Under the pieces are notes generated by a model. The model was not told where the DNA came from and ran no database searches. It saw only the letters and a list, made by a program, of their open reading frames with translations. This document shows, one piece after another, positions 6,948 to 8,736 of a stretch of 8,736 nucleotides of DNA. A program made the position numbers and the translations under genes. The DNA is from Micromonosporaceae bacterium. Lineage in GTDB: Bacteria; Actinomycetota; Actinomycetes; Mycobacteriales; Micromonosporaceae. Position 1 is the first letter of the stretch, and every line of letters begins with the position of its first letter. The stretch spans positions 1 to 8,736 of the forward strand of contig JADGGF010000166.1 in NCBI GenBank assembly GCA_019690055.1, given 5' to 3'.

Positions 6948-7562
6948 GACGCCCTCCAGGTGCGCGGCGTGAGCCGCCGGTTCGGCTCCCTCGTGGTCCT
7001 CGATCGCGTGAGCTTCTCGGTGGCCGGCGGACAGATCGCGGTCGTCGCCGGGCCGAACGGCTCAGGAAAGACCACCCTGCTGCGCTGCGTGGTCGGGGCC
7101 GATCGCCCGGACGAGGGCGAGGTCCTCATCGAGGGCCGCCGCAGCGACGAGACCGACCCGGCGCAGCGGGCGGCGGTCGCGGCGGCGCTGGACGACATCG
7201 ACTTCTTTCCCGACCTCTCCGTCATCGAGCACCTGGAGCTGATGGCGTACGCCCACGGCGCCGAGGCGGGCAGCGTGACCGAGGTCGTCGCCGAGCTCGG
7301 CCTCGACCGGGTCCGCGACCAAGTGCCCGGCACGCTCTCCAGCGGCCAGCGCCGGCGGCTGGCGCTGGCCTCGTGCCTGGTCCGCCCGCGCCGCCTGCTG
7401 ATCCTCGACGAGCCGGAGCAGCGTCTCGACGACGCCGGCCGCCAGTGGCTGGCCGACCGGCTGCTGCGCGAGAAGGCGGCGGGGACGGCGGTGGTGATGG
7501 CATCGCACAACGCCGAGCTCACGGCAGCCGTGGCCGACGAGGTGATAGATCTCGATGCCTAA
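6945..7562 (+). CDS. ABC transporter ATP-binding protein
   Basis: The cytoplasmic ATPase of an ABC transporter, 205 residues, short but complete for a single nucleotide-binding domain. Walker A is GPNGSGKT (36-43), the signature is LSSGQ (131-135), Walker B is LLILDEP (151-157, catalytic Glu156), and the switch His188 is in ASHN. Two motifs differ from the usual: the Q-loop Gln is replaced by Asp (ALDDIDFFPDLSV, Asp83 or Asp84), and the D-loop reads EQRLD (158-162) in place of the common SALD/SGLD. The GTG start at 6945 begins right at Walker-domain strand 1 (MDALQVRGVSRRFG). An ATG at 6938 is out of frame. The next gene overlaps by 8 nt and encodes the likely membrane partner. The absence of a binding-protein gene and the layout favour an exporter. 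The substrate is unknown. Confidence 0.92.
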   Translation: MDALQVRGVSRRFGSLVVLDRVSFSVAGGQIAVVAGPNGSGKTTLLRCVVGADRPDEGEVLIEGRRSDETDPAQRAAVAAALDDIDFFPDLSVIEHLELMAYAHGAEAGSVTEVVAELGLDRVRDQVPGTLSSGQRRRLALASCLVRPRRLLILDEPEQRLDDAGRQWLADRLLREKAAGTAVVMASHNAELTAAVADEVIDLDA

Positions 7563-8736
7563 CGTCGACGGCGGGACCGGTCGCGGCACGACCGTCGGCT
7601 CGTCAGCCGTCCCCGCCGCCCGCGCCCTGCGCACCTGGGTCCGTCGGGCTCGGCGCGCGCATCATCCCGGATCGCTCGGCGACGTGCTCTCCGACGCGTA
7701 CCTCGTTCTGCTGCTCGTGGCGCTGTACGGCTGGGGTGGCGTCACTGGACTCCGCCGCGTTCTCCAGGAACCCGCCGGCCAGCCGGCGCACGCCGACGTG
7801 CGGTACTGGACCGCGGTCGCGGCCGCCCTGGCCGCCGCCGGCCTGATCTGGCACGGGCTGCGGGTCCTCGGTCCGCTGCTGGTGACCCCGGCCGCGCAGG
7901 CGTGGCTGTTCAGCTCTCCGGTGGACCGCGGGGCTCTGCTGCGGCCGCGGTTCGCCGCCCTCGTCGCGGGCAGCGGGGCGGCGGGTGGTCTGCTCGGCCT
8001 CGCCGCGGCGGCCGCGGTCGGCACCGACCAGGCCGCCGTTCTCGGGTGGTCGGCGGTGGCCGGCGCCGCCTGCGGTGCCGGCGGAGTGGGGCTCGGCGTC
8101 GTCATTCAGGCGGCCCGCCGCGAGCCGCGCTGGTCCCGCCTCCTCGGCCGAGGACTGATCGTGGCCGGGGCCGCGCTCGCCCTCGTCGTCGTGACGGGCG
8201 AGGCGTGCCCGCCAAGCATCGACTGGTGTAGCGATGTCGCGCTGCCGAGACCCGTGGGGCCGCTGACCGCTGGCCCCGGACTGGTCGCCGGGCTGGCCGC
8301 GGTCGTCGTGACGATCCTGGCCGGGCGGGCGCTCGGGCGGATCGACCGCGCATCGCTCTCGACCGGGGTGGAGCTGGCCAACGCCGCCACCGCGGCCGCC
8401 TTTCTGCTCGATCCGTCGATGCTGACCGCGCACCTGGAGAGCCGTCGGTGGCGGGCGGTCGGGCGGGTGCGCAGCCGACCGCTAGGAGCCGACCGGCCGG
8501 CCCGGTACGCGCGATTCGGGCGGCGCTTCCTCATTCTGGTGCGGGCCGAGCTGCGGCGGCTGGGGCGAAACCGGAGCGCACTGGCGCTGTGGGCCGCGCT
8601 GTTGCTCGTGATGTACGCGGTCGCGGTCGCCCTGCCAGTCATCGAAGGACCAATGCATATTGTCCTTGCTTACCTGGCCGCCAACCGCCTGGCCAGCGGA
8701 CTACGCGCGATCGCGCGCTCGCCCGGTCTGCGGCGC
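7555..8736 (+). CDS. Polytopic membrane protein, probable ABC exporter permease (DUF6297-like), partial
   Basis: An uninterrupted frame of 394 codons runs from ATG at 7555 to the window end, so the C-terminus is missing. The ATG lies inside the last codons of the ATPase gene (8-nt overlap, stop at 7560-7562), a sign of translational coupling. A weak GAGGTG at 7539-7544 precedes it. After a basic N-terminal segment (RALRTWVRRARRAHH), hydrophobic segments appear at about 46-63, 85-108, 133-155, 161-184, 200-214, 241-258 and 341-362. Between them are short basic loops, one with the motif WLFSSPVDRGALLRPRF (117-133). This architecture and motif resemble actinobacterial proteins of the DUF6297 type encoded next to ABC ATPases. 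I make that match from memory and could not check it. By position it should be the transmembrane half of the exporter. The direction and cargo are inferred only from general ABC-2-like layout. Cys218 and Cys225 in one extramembrane loop could pair. Confidence 0.82.
   Translation, partial: MPNVDGGTGRGTTVGSSAVPAARALRTWVRRARRAHHPGSLGDVLSDAYLVLLLVALYGWGGVTGLRRVLQEPAGQPAHADVRYWTAVAAALAAAGLIWHGLRVLGPLLVTPAAQAWLFSSPVDRGALLRPRFAALVAGSGAAGGLLGLAAAAAVGTDQAAVLGWSAVAGAACGAGGVGLGVVIQAARREPRWSRLLGRGLIVAGAALALVVVTGEACPPSIDWCSDVALPRPVGPLTAGPGLVAGLAAVVVTILAGRALGRIDRASLSTGVELANAATAAAFLLDPSMLTAHLESRRWRAVGRVRSRPLGADRPARYARFGRRFLILVRAELRRLGRNRSALALWAALLLVMYAVAVALPVIEGPMHIVLAYLAANRLASGLRAIARSPGLRR
8645..8667. repeat. 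AT-richer near-palindrome inside the membrane protein gene
   Basis: AAGGAC-c-AAT, loop GCAT, ATT-GTCCTT: nine base pairs with one bulged C, in a patch clearly poorer in GC than the surrounding gene. It lies in codons for EGPMHIVLAY between two hydrophobic stretches. It may be a chance result of that residue choice. A regulatory role inside a coding region is only a possibility. Confidence 0.3.

Noticed and set aside
6791..7634. Minus-strand open frames opposite the ABC ATPase
   Set aside because: The plus-strand frame carries all ABC ATPase motifs. The antisense products show none and lack start signals.
7603..8642. Minus-strand open frames opposite the membrane protein gene
   Set aside because: Their products are Arg/Gly/Ser/Pro-rich without motifs, while the plus-strand frame from 7555 gives a coherent polytopic membrane protein overlapping the ATPase.

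Overview
This is a GC-rich actinobacterial chromosome segment. The codon use, the SigE-family sigma factor, the secreted subtilase type and the ABC-2-like membrane protein suggest Micromonosporaceae or a close relative. That placement is an inference from style, not from a marker gene. No RNA genes, insertion sequences, CRISPR arrays or integration sites were seen.

Left end (1-1629, + strand): the C-terminal third of a family 1 glycoside hydrolase (beta-glucosidase type), cut by the window edge. A LacI-family repressor follows after a 20-nt gap and is very probably its local sugar-responsive regulator. A perfect 13-bp GC hairpin lies between the stop codons of the repressor and the converging protease gene and can serve both strands as a terminator.

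Centre (1630-6801, - strand): a 1119-residue secreted subtilisin-like (S8) peptidase with a full catalytic tetrad and long beta-rich C-terminal domains. Upstream of it is a two-gene unit: an ECF/SigE-family sigma factor with a TTG start, then, 2 nt after its stop, a single-pass membrane protein with an extracytoplasmic beta-propeller-like domain. The order fits a sigma/anti-sigma pair, but the membrane protein lacks the usual zinc anti-sigma motif. The peptidase is 199 bp downstream on the same strand and could be a regulon member. Nothing in the sequence proves that.

Right end (6802-8736, + strand): a 143-bp divergent promoter region, then an ABC ATPase with a probably leaderless GTG start. 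Overlapping it by 8 nt is a polytopic membrane protein open to the window end, which resembles the actinobacterial DUF6297-type partner of such ATPases. Together they look like a two-component ABC exporter of unknown substrate.

Most of the window is ordinary actinobacterial gene content. The points most worth a second look are the zinc-motif-free sensor next to the sigma factor, the unusual Q-loop and D-loop of the ABC ATPase with its uncharacterised membrane partner, and a half-CebR-like palindrome lying on the repressor's own start codon.
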